From GCA-002050365 sp031359215 (GTDB taxonomy: Bacteria > Acidobacteriota > Blastocatellia > Pyrinomonadales > Pyrinomonadaceae): 64,000 bases of DNA. Shown one piece after another: positions 7,931 to 16,946 of the stretch. The stretch's first letter is position 1. Each line of letters opens with the position of its first letter. A program made the translations under genes and the position numbers. The notes beneath the pieces were generated by a model. It saw only the letters and a list, made by a program, of their open reading frames with translations. It made no database searches and was not told the origin of the DNA. The stretch is from positions 1 to 64,000 of the forward strand of contig JANMAA010000071.1 in assembly GCA_031359215.1 (NCBI GenBank), written 5' to 3'.

Positions 7931-9223
7931 TTAAATAGTTTTGAGTTTACTCAATCTTTCCGCTGCTGCTTCCAAAGTTTCGTCTTTTTTGCAGAAACAA
8001 AAGCGCACCTGTTGTTCGCCGAGTTTTGCGTCGTGATAAAACGATGAACCCGGAACGACGGCGACACCGATTTGTTGAATCAAAAACCGCGTAAATTCGA
8101 TGTCGTTTTTATAACCAAAGTCCGAAATGTCGGTCATCACATAATACGCGCCTTCGGGCGCATCGCATCTGAAACCGGCAGCTTGCAACACAGGCACGAT
8201 AAAATCCCGTTTTCGCTGATATTCTTTTTGCAGTTCGTCGTAATAACTTGCGGGCAAACTCAAAGCATACGCGCCTGCGTGTTGCAGAGGATTTGCCGCG
8301 CCGACGGTTAAAAAGTCGTGAACTTTGCGAATTGCGCCCGTAATATCAGGCGGCGCAATGCAATAACCGACGCGCCAACCCGTTACCGAATAAGTTTTGG
8401 AAAGAGAATTAACGACTACCGTTCGCTCACGCATTCCGTCAATTTGCGCCATCGAAATATGTTTTGGACTTTGGACTTTGGATTTTGGATTTTGGATTAC
8501 TTGAGGTGTCAGCGAATGATTATCAGCCGATTGCTGACCGTTCTTCAATCCAAAATCCAAAATCGGCAATCCAGAATCATAAATAATGTGTTCGTAGATT
8601 TCATCGGTAAAACAAATCGCGTCAAACTCTTTGCAAAGTTCGGCAATAAATTCCATCTCTTCCAATGAAAAAACTTTGCCCGTCGGATTATTCGGGTTAC
8701 ACACAATTATCGCTTTCGTTTTTTCATTAAAAGCGGCGCGGAGTTCATCTTTGTCAAACTGCCAGCCGTTCGCCGTTTGATAAAGCGGAACGTGAACCGG
8801 TTTCGCATCCGACAAAATTGCGTCCGGCGCGTAATTTTCATAAAACGGCTCAAACACGACGACTTCCTCACCCACATCAACCGTCGCCATCATTCCCGCA
8901 ATCATTCCTTCCGTCGAACCGCACGTTACGGTTATTTCCGTTTCCGGGTCAACATCCAGCCCCAAAAACCACTTGGTTTTTTCCGCAATCGCGTCACGAA
9001 ACGATTTTACACCCCACGTTATCGCGTATTGATTAAAATCATCGCTAATCGCCTGCATCGCCTTTTGCTTAATATCTTCCGGCGCGGCAAAATCGGGAAA
9101 GCCCTGCCCAAGATTTACCGCACTATATTTCGCCGCTTCCCGTGACATTTCACGAATCACCGATTCGGTAAAACTAGCGGCTTTTCGGGAAATTCGATTT
9201 TTGGTTTGTTTGGATTGTGGCAT
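7931..9223 (-). CDS. Pyridoxal phosphate-dependent aminotransferase (class I/II)
   Basis: Fold-type I aminotransferase of 430 residues, resembling the methionine/kynurenine/glutamine transaminase group. NLGQGFPDFAAP opens the catalytic domain, CNPNNPTGKVFS and DEIYEHIIYD bind cofactor, and NSLSKTYSVTGWRVGYC carries the PLP Lys. The protein is about 35 residues longer than usual. The surplus sits near residues 217-252 (SGLPILDFGLKNGQQSADNH and following, ending in VIQNPKSKVQSPKH). It is encoded by 8461-8580, which contains heptanucleotide repeats in both orientations and looks like an in-frame insertion between two conserved blocks. The exact substrate is uncertain. The gene stands alone between purF and the polysaccharide block. 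Confidence 0.9.
   Translation of the reverse strand: MPQSKQTKNRISRKAASFTESVIREMSREAAKYSAVNLGQGFPDFAAPEDIKQKAMQAISDDFNQYAITWGVKSFRDAIAEKTKWFLGLDVDPETEITVTCGSTEGMIAGMMATVDVGEEVVVFEPFYENYAPDAILSDAKPVHVPLYQTANGWQFDKDELRAAFNEKTKAIIVCNPNNPTGKVFSLEEMEFIAELCKEFDAICFTDEIYEHIIYDSGLPILDFGLKNGQQSADNHSLTPQVIQNPKSKVQSPKHISMAQIDGMRERTVVVNSLSKTYSVTGWRVGYCIAPPDITGAIRKVHDFLTVGAANPLQHAGAYALSLPASYYDELQKEYQRKRDFIVPVLQAAGFRCDAPEGAYYVMTDISDFGYKNDIEFTRFLIQQIGVAVVPGSSFYHDAKLGEQQVRFCFCKKDETLEAAAERLSKLKTI
8463..8564. repeat. Inverted heptanucleotide repeats inserted in the aminotransferase gene
   Basis: Units of TTTGGAC and TTTGGAT run from 8463 to about 8499. The reverse-complement units (AATCCAA) appear at 8546-8564, so the two tracts can fold into a hairpin with a loop of about 48 bases. 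The stretch is in frame with the host gene and coincides with a segment absent from the family. Confidence 0.7.
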
Positions 9224-9405
9224 CTTTGATTTTCCAACTTTAGATTATTCACAAAAGTAGATTTTTCTCCCGCTTCTATTTTCGTTAATTTCAACAGTTT
9301 TACCGGAAAACATCAAATTTACACAGCCATTTTTTTAAAATATAACCGACCTCAAGCCTCTTATCACTTACTTTCGTTGTTGATGGCAATGTTCATTAGG
9401 TAAAA

Positions 9406-10404
9406 TCACCGCTTCACAAAAGGCTTTAATGAGTTATCGTTTTCTACATTTTCAGCATAGTGCAAAATCGTCCCGCCAAAACCGACTGCCCAACCTTTTT
9501 TTCCGACAAATAAAACTTTTTCGAGCTTATGCTGAACCTTTGAATTCTCTAAGGTCCAAATATTCCCCGCTGTCGTCGTGTGTAGAATAGTGCCGTCTTC
9601 GCCAACCGCCCAACCTTCAGCCGTGTTGCTGAAAAAAATGTCCGATAAATTACTAGAAACATTTGAATTCTGTTCACGCCAGGTCTTTCCACCGTTGATT
9701 GTTTGATAAATTTTGCCGTTGGTGCCGACTGTCCAGCCGTTTTTTTGATTTATAAAAAAGACTGAATTCAGTTTTGCGTTTGAATTGCCGAAAATAGTCG
9801 CCTGACTCCAACTCGCACCGGCATCATCAGTAAAAAGAATCGTGCCGCCGGCGCCGACCATCGAACCGTGAAAATTGTCGGTAAAAATTCCATCCAGCAT
9901 AAGGTACCGAATCGGGGACGGATTTTTTTTCCAGGTTTTCGCATCATCCTGCAACGCAAATAATGCGCCCGCTTCGCCAACCGCCAAACCGAAACCATTT
10001 TTGGTAAAGAATATTTTAGCAATTCGATTCCGTCCGTTGCCGAAATTCATCTGTTCCCATTGCTTGCCGCCGTCAGTAGTTTTCAAAAGATAAGAAGGTG
10101 AGTTTGCGCCTAGATTGAAAATGTTTCTTTCACATAAAAGCCAGCCCGTTTTTTCATCGGAAAAATAAATTTGACGAATGGTGTCGGACGTAAAGTTTTT
10201 CTCTTTTTTCCAAGTTTTCCCGCCATCCTCGGTAGCCAGTAAAATCCCGCCGCTTCCTGCTATGAAACCCTTATTCTCGTTGACAAAATAAACATCTCGA
10301 AGCCACGCCAAAGTGTTCGATTCCTGTTTTGTCCAGTTAGCGTGCGCTGTCTGAAACGATGCTGCAAACAACAAGAAAATCAAAATTTTTCCGACTAAAC
10401 TCAT
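9406..10404 (-). CDS. YCF48/HCF136-like beta-propeller protein, secreted
   Basis: A 332-residue protein with a cleavable signal peptide (residues 1-22, ending AHA). It is built of repeated propeller blades of about 40 residues carrying GxGGTIL.T.DGG.TW motifs such as GSGGILLATEDGGKTW, GAGGTILFTDDAGASW and GEDGTILHTTTAGNIW. The photosystem II assembly factor Ycf48/HCF136 has this fold, but in non-photosynthetic bacteria such proteins are of unknown function and often secreted or surface-bound. It is the last gene of the minus-strand polysaccharide block, separated from the exporter gene by about 165 bases, so it may have a separate promoter. Confidence 0.85.
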   Translation of the reverse strand: MSLVGKILIFLLFAASFQTAHANWTKQESNTLAWLRDVYFVNENKGFIAGSGGILLATEDGGKTWKKEKNFTSDTIRQIYFSDEKTGWLLCERNIFNLGANSPSYLLKTTDGGKQWEQMNFGNGRNRIAKIFFTKNGFGLAVGEAGALFALQDDAKTWKKNPSPIRYLMLDGIFTDNFHGSMVGAGGTILFTDDAGASWSQATIFGNSNAKLNSVFFINQKNGWTVGTNGKIYQTINGGKTWREQNSNVSSNLSDIFFSNTAEGWAVGEDGTILHTTTAGNIWTLENSKVQHKLEKVLFVGKKGWAVGFGGTILHYAENVENDNSLKPFVKR

Positions 10405-10570
10405 ATTCGATTTATCCGGCTCTTACCGGGAAGAGAAAACTGCTCCATTCAGAACATAACGTGATTAACGTATTAAGGGAAAAACGTAAGAAGTATGTAT
10501 GTGATTTAACATTTACTTAGCACATCTTTCCGCATCATTTTTGTTTTTTACTGCAAAGTTTGCAAATCAA

Positions 10571-11440
10571 TTAGATCGGACTTCCGAAAAGCAGACGGAC
10601 AATACTAAATTTGCTGAAAATATCCAAAACTTTTTCGACCGTCTTAATTTTATTACCCGGCACGACAACTTGATCACCCGGCACGAGATAGATCATTTCG
10701 GCTTTACCGCGGGCGATTTCTTCTAAATTGATGGCAATCGGTGTGATGCCGGTTTGTGTTTGGCGATAAATAACTACTTTTTTCCGATCTCCGGTGCGAA
10801 GAATTCCACCTGATTCGACAATCGCTTCATAGACGCTCAAACGGCGTTCCATAAGTTTCACACCCGGCGTTCCGACATCGCCCAATACGCTGTAGCGCGC
10901 TGAACCGACTTTTTCGAGTGTAACCGTAACTTTCGGGTCAATAATGTATTCATCGAGCCTTTTAGTAACTTCCTCTTGAATTTGCTCAACCGTTTTGCCG
11001 CCGACAAAAACGCCTTCACGAATCAATGGATAAGAAATTTTAGCAGTTGGCGGAACGGTAATTCCCGTTTTGCAATAATCGGGACATTGCCCAAAAACTT
11101 CAATTGAAATAACATCTTGCGGTCCGAGACGATATTCTTTCAGATAATTATTGTAATACGGAACAATTGCCGATTCTTCTTCCGACAAACCTTCGCGCCG
11201 TAAGTTTTTATCATCGGTTTTATCAATATGTGCTGTCTGATTCGCGTTTTCGGGCGCGTCCAATTTTTTTAATTCGCCTTCCGTCGCATTTTCGGTTTTT
11301 TCAGATTTCTTCTCATTTTTGGCTTTCGCTATTCTCTCCCGGTTTTTCGGCGCAACTTCCTGTGCCGCAACGCAGAGTGAAAAAACCATACAACCAACCA
11401 AAATCAAACATATATTGCGAAAAAAATTTACTGCTTTCAT
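10571..11440 (-). CDS. Wza-like polysaccharide export protein (SLBB domain)
   Basis: Outer-membrane or periplasmic polysaccharide export protein of 289 residues. A signal sequence (about residues 1-27) and a Lys/Glu-rich linker come first. The poly-export domain follows (YRLGPQDVISIEVFGQ, ISYPLIREGVFVGGKTVEQI, IDPKVTVTLEKVGSARYSVL). An SLBB domain comes next (GDVGTPGVKLMERRLSVYEAIVESGGIL, VPGDQVVVPG). A short hydrophobic C-terminus replaces the long amphipathic helix of E. coli Wza. An unusual CPDY-C pair interrupts the start of the export domain. Position after the sugar transferase and kinase genes supports a role as the export channel of the locus. Confidence 0.9.
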   Translation of the reverse strand: MKAVNFFRNICLILVGCMVFSLCVAAQEVAPKNRERIAKAKNEKKSEKTENATEGELKKLDAPENANQTAHIDKTDDKNLRREGLSEEESAIVPYYNNYLKEYRLGPQDVISIEVFGQCPDYCKTGITVPPTAKISYPLIREGVFVGGKTVEQIQEEVTKRLDEYIIDPKVTVTLEKVGSARYSVLGDVGTPGVKLMERRLSVYEAIVESGGILRTGDRKKVVIYRQTQTGITPIAINLEEIARGKAEMIYLVPGDQVVVPGNKIKTVEKVLDIFSKFSIVRLLFGSPI

Positions 11441-11520
11441 ATTCTTTCTCCGTCCTCATCCAACCGATAAAAAGGCTTATTATTCACTTTTATCCATTTT
11501 CTTACAAATGGTTTTACTTT

Positions 11521-12909
11521 TTATCTTCCTTTGCCGAACAAAACAGTTTTGACCGTTTCAAATACGATGACTAAATCAAGCGCGAGACTCTGATTTTTAA
11601 TATAGTATAAATCATACTGCAACTTGCGCCGCGCATCTTCTACCGACGCGCCATAAGGATATTTTATCTGCGCCCAACCCGTCAATCCCGGGGCAACCAA
11701 ATGGCGATGCTCATAAAACGGTATTTCTTTGGCAAGTTGGGTAACAAAATGCGGACGTTCGGGGCGCGGTCCGACAAAACTCATTTCGCCTTTTATGATA
11801 TTCCAAAACTGCGGGATTTCATCCACGCGAATCAGCCGGATCACACGCCCGACACGCGTTACGCGGTCATCGTCGGCAGTTGCCCAAATCGGTTTCCCGT
11901 CTTTTTCAGCATCAGTTTTCATTGAGCGAAACTTTATGACATTAAATCCTTTGCCGTTTTTTCCGACTCTTTCCTGCTGATAAAAAATGTCGCCTTTTGA
12001 ATCGAGTTTGATTAAAGCTGCGGTTAGCAGGGCAATCGGAAACGAAACTATCAAGCCGATCAAAGCTAAAGAGCGATGAACTATTTCGCGGATAAATGTT
12101 CCGAGTTGCGTATCGCGTCCCCGTCCTTCAAAAATCAACCATGACGGACGCACCATATCAATATGCACCTGTCCGGTAACACGCTCGAAAAACGATGTGC
12201 ATTCTTCGATATTGACATCACCCGCCAAACTCATTTTCAACAAAGTTTCAGTCGGAAAAGTCCCGCGTCTTTCACGGACAGCAATAACAACGCGGTTGAT
12301 TTTTTCGTTTTTGATAATTTCTTCAAGATTATTAGCTGAACCGAGGAGATTTATTCTAGGCGGCATAGCCTGCGGTTTTGCCCCGTTTTCCGTTACAAAA
12401 CCAACGATCCTATAACCTGCGTCGCGGCGTTCCCAAATTGATTCTGCCGTATCTTGTGCCGCTCTTCCCGTTCCGAAAATCAAAATTTTTTCACCGATTT
12501 CGGGATGTCCGGTCAACCAATGAATAAGAAATCGCCACGTCAGAAGTAGAACCAATACAACCGGAACGGAAATAACCGAAACGCCGCGCCCGATGAACAG
12601 CGGCGGAACAAAGTAAAATATGAAAGCCAGTAACACCCAGGCAATACCGAGAGCCTGCACCATCCGAAGCATCAGCTCACGCCGATTTCCCATCACGGTA
12701 AAATCGTAGAGATCGTAAAAATACAAAATCAAAAGACACAGAAGCGTTGCCAAAACAATTTTCAGCCAGCCGTTTCTTTCGTTCAACTCATGATCGGAAC
12801 CGTTAGAACCCAGCCGCAAATACAATGCCAGAACTACTCCACCGTAAACAATGGCGGCATCAGCAAGTATAAACCAAACCGTGCGGGGTGTAATTCTGGT
12901 TCCATTCAT
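11521..12909 (-). CDS. Polyprenyl glycosylphosphotransferase initiating exopolysaccharide synthesis
   Basis: Integral membrane enzyme (462 residues) that transfers a sugar-1-phosphate to undecaprenyl phosphate, the first step of exopolysaccharide assembly. Four or so N-terminal membrane helices (residues 10-125) precede a Rossmann-like CoA-binding domain (ILIFGTGRAAQDTAESIW). A further membrane helix (about 275-295) leads into the bacterial sugar transferase domain: YQQERVGKNGKGFNVIKFRSM, VDEIPQFWNIIKGEMSFVGPRPE and APGLTGWAQIKYPYG, with the usual DE and PRP motifs. The sugar specificity (glucose, galactose or other) is not readable. It lies between the BY-kinase and the Wza-like exporter. 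Confidence 0.93.
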   Translation of the reverse strand: MNGTRITPRTVWFILADAAIVYGGVVLALYLRLGSNGSDHELNERNGWLKIVLATLLCLLILYFYDLYDFTVMGNRRELMLRMVQALGIAWVLLAFIFYFVPPLFIGRGVSVISVPVVLVLLLTWRFLIHWLTGHPEIGEKILIFGTGRAAQDTAESIWERRDAGYRIVGFVTENGAKPQAMPPRINLLGSANNLEEIIKNEKINRVVIAVRERRGTFPTETLLKMSLAGDVNIEECTSFFERVTGQVHIDMVRPSWLIFEGRGRDTQLGTFIREIVHRSLALIGLIVSFPIALLTAALIKLDSKGDIFYQQERVGKNGKGFNVIKFRSMKTDAEKDGKPIWATADDDRVTRVGRVIRLIRVDEIPQFWNIIKGEMSFVGPRPERPHFVTQLAKEIPFYEHRHLVAPGLTGWAQIKYPYGASVEDARRKLQYDLYYIKNQSLALDLVIVFETVKTVLFGKGR

Positions 12910-13011
12910 CTTTAGTTAGTTAGCAGATGGCAGTTAGCACCGGAAGACTGGTTTTTCAGGTTATATACTGAAATTTTCATTTACTTTTCGTATTTCACCG
13001 ATTCTTACTTC

Positions 13012-14037
13012 TTATTGCCTCACGCCGCTGACCGAATTTTTCAATCTGCGCCCCGAATTATAATAGCCGTAATTATAATGCGTTTCGTCTAAAACATCTT
13101 CGCTTTGATTGAGAACAACTCCCAGCATACGGTCACGCGGCAGCGTTTCCATAATACGATCAACCATACTGTATCGGGTTTTTCCGGCGCGGATGACGAG
13201 CATCGCACCATCAGAGTGATTTATCAATACAGTTGCATCGGTAAAAATCCCGAGCGGCGGCGCGTCAATTATTATAAAATCGAACATCTCACGCGCCTGA
13301 CGCAAAATTTCCTTGAATTTCGGACCCGAAATAAGTTCCGCTACGTCGCTTCGCGCTTCACCGCCCGGAAGCAAATGCAAACCGGCGGGTGCCAGTTTAA
13401 TAATCGATTCATTAAGAGTGGCATTGCCCGAAAGAATGTGTGAAAGACCTTTGTCGGCTTGGATGCCTAAATAGTCCGTCAAACTCGGCATCCGTAGGTC
13501 ACTGTCGATAATCAACGCTTTGATACCGTCGGTTTGTGCCAACATCCACGAGAGATTGAGTGCCGTAACTGATTTTCCCTCGCTCGGATTAATACTGGCG
13601 ACAACGATCGACTGCAATTTTTGACGTTGGCTTTTGTGTAAAATCTGTGTTCGCAAACTTCGATATTCCTCGCAGTAATTTGAATTAGGATGTGTAATAG
13701 CAACAAGGCGCGGCTCAACGCGCTCCGCTTCAACTTCCCACTGAGCGAACTCAGGCAGGTGTTTTTCCACGATGCGCGTTGCGCCGACAGCGTTCAAAGT
13801 TGCCCCGGCAGTAGTCTCTGTTTTCAAATCAGGGAGTGCCTTCCCGATTGTTGAATTCGACTGCCCATTGAACGCCAAACTCGGTGTTCCGATCTTTAAA
13901 TCCTTAGTAAATATGTCCGGCGGCTTGTTATCGCGCCGATTATTTTTATCAAATGGAACAACTTTTGCCGAAACAGGAGTTTCAGCCGTGTTTGTTTCTT
14001 CCGCTTGTTTTTTCTTTAATGCATTAAGGATACTCAT
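13012..14037 (-). CDS. CpsD/CapB-family tyrosine kinase (BY-kinase, cytoplasmic)
   Basis: Bacterial tyrosine kinase domain controlling polysaccharide chain assembly, 341 residues. A poorly conserved N-terminal region (1-125) is followed by the P-loop variant ASINPSEGKSVTALNLSWML. Walker A' (ALIIDSDLRMPSL) and Walker B (FDFIIIDAPPLGIFTDATVL) come next. The C-terminus contains a Tyr cluster (THYNYGYYNSGRR), the usual autophosphorylation tail. It has no membrane domain, so it probably pairs with the separate Wzz-like protein two genes upstream, in the Gram-positive CapA/CapB manner. Confidence 0.9.
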   Translation of the reverse strand: MSILNALKKKQAEETNTAETPVSAKVVPFDKNNRRDNKPPDIFTKDLKIGTPSLAFNGQSNSTIGKALPDLKTETTAGATLNAVGATRIVEKHLPEFAQWEVEAERVEPRLVAITHPNSNYCEEYRSLRTQILHKSQRQKLQSIVVASINPSEGKSVTALNLSWMLAQTDGIKALIIDSDLRMPSLTDYLGIQADKGLSHILSGNATLNESIIKLAPAGLHLLPGGEARSDVAELISGPKFKEILRQAREMFDFIIIDAPPLGIFTDATVLINHSDGAMLVIRAGKTRYSMVDRIMETLPRDRMLGVVLNQSEDVLDETHYNYGYYNSGRRLKNSVSGVRQ

Positions 14038-14106
14038 AATCTCTTAGTCCAAAGTCCAAGTTACACGCCCTAAAACCAAATTGACTTTAGATTTCGGGCA
14101 TTGGAA

Positions 14107-15168
14107 TTAATAAAACCCGCCAACCTCTTCGATTTCCAAATTTACTTCGTCGTCCAGATCATCAAATGGACGTGGAATCGGTTTTCCATTCGAATTACCG
14201 TTGCCATTGCCATTGGCAGCGTTAGTCGGGAACTTTTTTGGCATATTTGCCTCGACGCGGCTTTGATTATTCCGCAGTTCTTCCCGTGCTTCGGCAGTCA
14301 AAACTCTGGCTGAACCGACTTTTTCAACGGCTTTTTCACTTGCCAGCAGGGTATCTTTTGACGGCAGCAGATCGAGATTGTCGGCGACCTCTTCGATGAT
14401 TTGTCTGCCGATAATCTGTTCGCCCGCCGCGTATGCCGCCAGCATCGCATTGTCACATAAGTTGTTGATTTGACGCGGAATGCCTTCCGAGCATTGATAA
14501 ATAAAATCAATCGCTCCCGGCGTAAAAATATTCGGCTGGTCTGAACCGGCGATCAAAAGTCTTTCCGTGATATAGCGTTCGATTTCATCGACATTCGGAA
14601 GCGCGTGCATTTTACAGCGAAGCGCAACCCGTTGTTTGAGTTGGCGCAAATTAGACTGATTTAATTTATCGCGCAGTTCCGGTTGCCCGGTCAGAACGAT
14701 TTGCAGATGTTTGGCATTGTCCGATTCAAAGTTCATCAACAGCCTAATCTCTTCCAAAACATAATCGGAAAGTTCGTGCGCTTCATCAATTATCAGCACC
14801 GTGCGAAGCCCGCGCCGGTGGCGTTCTTCCAAAACTTTGCCCAATTCCGTCAGTAATTCGGCTTTGTTGTTCCAATCTTTAATGCCGAGCATTTGCGTAA
14901 CGTGATGATAAAATTCATCGATCGAAAGACGCGGATTGAAAATATATGCCGCGAGGACGCTTGAGTCCAACCGGCGCAAAATCCAGCGCAAAGCGGTCGT
15001 TTTGCCGGTTCCGACCTCGCCCGTCAAAACTATCAGACCTTTCGCGTTTTCCAAGCCGTAATAAAGACTTGCCAAAACCTCGTTATAACTGGGCGTGAAC
15101 ACGAGAAAACGCGGGTCCGGCGTTAAAGTAAACGGCGTATCTTCTAATTCAAAAAATTCTTTATACAT
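14107..15168 (-). CDS. ExeA/XrtA-associated-type AAA ATPase of the exopolysaccharide locus
   Basis: AAA ATPase of 353 residues resembling the ATPases found in PEP-CTERM/exosortase polysaccharide loci and the GspA/ExeA group. It opens with MYKEFFELEDTPFTLTPDPR, typical of this family. Walker A is GEVGTGKTTALRW (residues about 50-62), Walker B is TVLIIDEAHELSD, and arginine and sensor motifs follow (IVLTGQPELRDKL, QRVALRC). The last 60 residues are low-complexity and Asn/Gly-rich, then acidic. The family is thought to support envelope or polysaccharide assembly, but its precise role is not established. It sits between the Wzz-like and BY-kinase genes. Confidence 0.88.
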   Translation of the reverse strand: MYKEFFELEDTPFTLTPDPRFLVFTPSYNEVLASLYYGLENAKGLIVLTGEVGTGKTTALRWILRRLDSSVLAAYIFNPRLSIDEFYHHVTQMLGIKDWNNKAELLTELGKVLEERHRRGLRTVLIIDEAHELSDYVLEEIRLLMNFESDNAKHLQIVLTGQPELRDKLNQSNLRQLKQRVALRCKMHALPNVDEIERYITERLLIAGSDQPNIFTPGAIDFIYQCSEGIPRQINNLCDNAMLAAYAAGEQIIGRQIIEEVADNLDLLPSKDTLLASEKAVEKVGSARVLTAEAREELRNNQSRVEANMPKKFPTNAANGNGNGNSNGKPIPRPFDDLDDEVNLEIEEVGGFY

Positions 15169-15270
15169 TTTTCTTTCTCCGAAATCGTATCAAAGTTGCT
15201 TGCCTTAAACGGGCGCATAACGCTGCACAGCAAACCCGCCCGCTTACTCAGGCGGTTCTGACCTGTTCCA

Positions 15271-16932
15271 CTACGAAACTACGCGCTCAAAAATGCGCGA
15301 TAATTGCAATACAATAATTATCAAGGGAATACTGCCGACTGCCGCCGCAAGTCCCGCTATTACTTTTAACCAATGAACCCGAACCTGCCAATCTTTTTCG
15401 CTCTGCGAAAGTAATGGCGGAACAGAAGCCAAAATCGGCAATCCGGTGTAATGTTTGGCATCTTCGATGTTCTGAATCTTCAAAACGCGCGGCAGTTCAA
15501 AAATGGCGGCTAAAAACAAACCGAGAGCTAACCCGATAGCCGCGCCAAAGCCGGTCAGCATCGCCCGTTTCGGCGCAACCGGCGATTGCGGCAAATTTGC
15601 CGGGTCTTGCACACGAATCGTTTCGCCTTGTGCATTGTTGGCGCGGTCATAGCCTAAATTTGCGTCGTTTCGCTTTTTCAAAAGTTCATCGTAAGTTGTT
15701 TTTGCCGAAGTATATTGGTTGTTGATACCTTCGAGGGCGACCTTAACGGTGGGAATTGTATTGATTTTCGCTTCCAGCGAGGCAATTTGTTGAGCATTTT
15801 GCCGTAACTGCTCATCTTTGGCTTGCATTTGTTGATCGATTTGCACGATTTGGCTTTCTGCTTTTTGCTTTTCGATCTCCAGATTTTGCTTTTGTAATTC
15901 GGCTTTGCGTGAACTCGACTGTCCGGCTTGTTGGACGCGTTTTTGCGTATTTTTTTTCAAAGCATCTATTTCATCATTAACTTTTTCGATCTCGTTTTGT
16001 GCCTTGATAACATCGGGATGTTTTTCGCGTAAAGTCAATTTCAGATTTTCCAGTTTGGCACTATATTCTGCCCGTTTCTGCACTAATTGAGCATAAGCCG
16101 GTGTATCTTCAATCTGGGTTGCGTCCTTGATTGCGTCCTGCGTTTCTTTTTCGCCGAAATCTTCGATCAGCCGCGCCTGACTGTTGAGAGCGCGAATGCT
16201 GTCGTTCAAGCGACCTTTTTCCGCGATCAAACTTTGTTTGTCTTTAGCGATGGTGTCTTCGCTTTTTCGCAGACCGTCAAGCTGGGCAATCAAACCTTGC
16301 GATGAATCTGGCAGCGTTTCAACATTTTCCATCATCACGCCCAACCGCTGCTTTTCTAATGCGTCAAGACTCGTTTTTGCCAGATTTAATTGGTTATCAA
16401 TAAATTCGCGGGTAACTTCCGCTGTCTGCGTCGAAGCGAGAACCTGCGCGTTGACATATTTGGTTGCCAGTTCCGCCGTGACATTTCTTGCCGCTTCGGG
16501 TGAGCGATCCCGATATTTTATGCTGAACGCCGCAACTTTTCTGTCGTCATCCGTTTTTTCCAGATCAACCTTGATATTGTTGCTCATCTTTTCGATGATA
16601 AGTGCCGTATCCATTCCGGCGTTGCGTTCAAGTTCAAAAAGTTTGTATTTCGCAATCATCGGCTCGAGCGATGAACGGCTCAGGATTTCCTGATTAATGG
16701 TTTGCAGACGTTGGGTCAAATCTTCGTCCGTCAGCGATTGCACCACTTTATCGGAAATAGTCGGCGGCTTGACTGTCAACAAGGTTCTCGATTCATAAAC
16801 GCTCGGCAATTTATAGACGACGTAGCCAATCGCCGCCGTCATCGTGATAATCGGCAATAAAATCAGCCACTTGCGCCGTTTTAACATTCGGACGAATTCG
16901 CCCGCCGTTCTTTGTCTGAATTCTACGCTCAT
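15271..16932 (-). CDS. Wzz-type polysaccharide co-polymerase / chain length determinant
   Basis: Inner-membrane protein (553 residues) of the PCP/GumC family. A Wzz domain with a first membrane helix (residues 20-40, WLILLPIITMTAAIGYVVY) leads to a long periplasmic coiled coil (about 170-420, rich in Gln/Lys/Glu). A GNVR-like segment (YTSAKTTYDELLKKRNDANLG) and a Pro-rich second membrane region (PQSPVAPKRAMLTGFGAAIG) follow, with a final hydrophobic helix at the C-terminus. It controls polymer length and partners the tyrosine kinase. The stop of the TPR gene is 14 bases upstream, which supports one operon. Confidence 0.9.
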   Translation of the reverse strand: MSVEFRQRTAGEFVRMLKRRKWLILLPIITMTAAIGYVVYKLPSVYESRTLLTVKPPTISDKVVQSLTDEDLTQRLQTINQEILSRSSLEPMIAKYKLFELERNAGMDTALIIEKMSNNIKVDLEKTDDDRKVAAFSIKYRDRSPEAARNVTAELATKYVNAQVLASTQTAEVTREFIDNQLNLAKTSLDALEKQRLGVMMENVETLPDSSQGLIAQLDGLRKSEDTIAKDKQSLIAEKGRLNDSIRALNSQARLIEDFGEKETQDAIKDATQIEDTPAYAQLVQKRAEYSAKLENLKLTLREKHPDVIKAQNEIEKVNDEIDALKKNTQKRVQQAGQSSSRKAELQKQNLEIEKQKAESQIVQIDQQMQAKDEQLRQNAQQIASLEAKINTIPTVKVALEGINNQYTSAKTTYDELLKKRNDANLGYDRANNAQGETIRVQDPANLPQSPVAPKRAMLTGFGAAIGLALGLFLAAIFELPRVLKIQNIEDAKHYTGLPILASVPPLLSQSEKDWQVRVHWLKVIAGLAAAVGSIPLIIIVLQLSRIFERVVS

Positions 16933-16946
16933 CCTTTTAACTTTCC

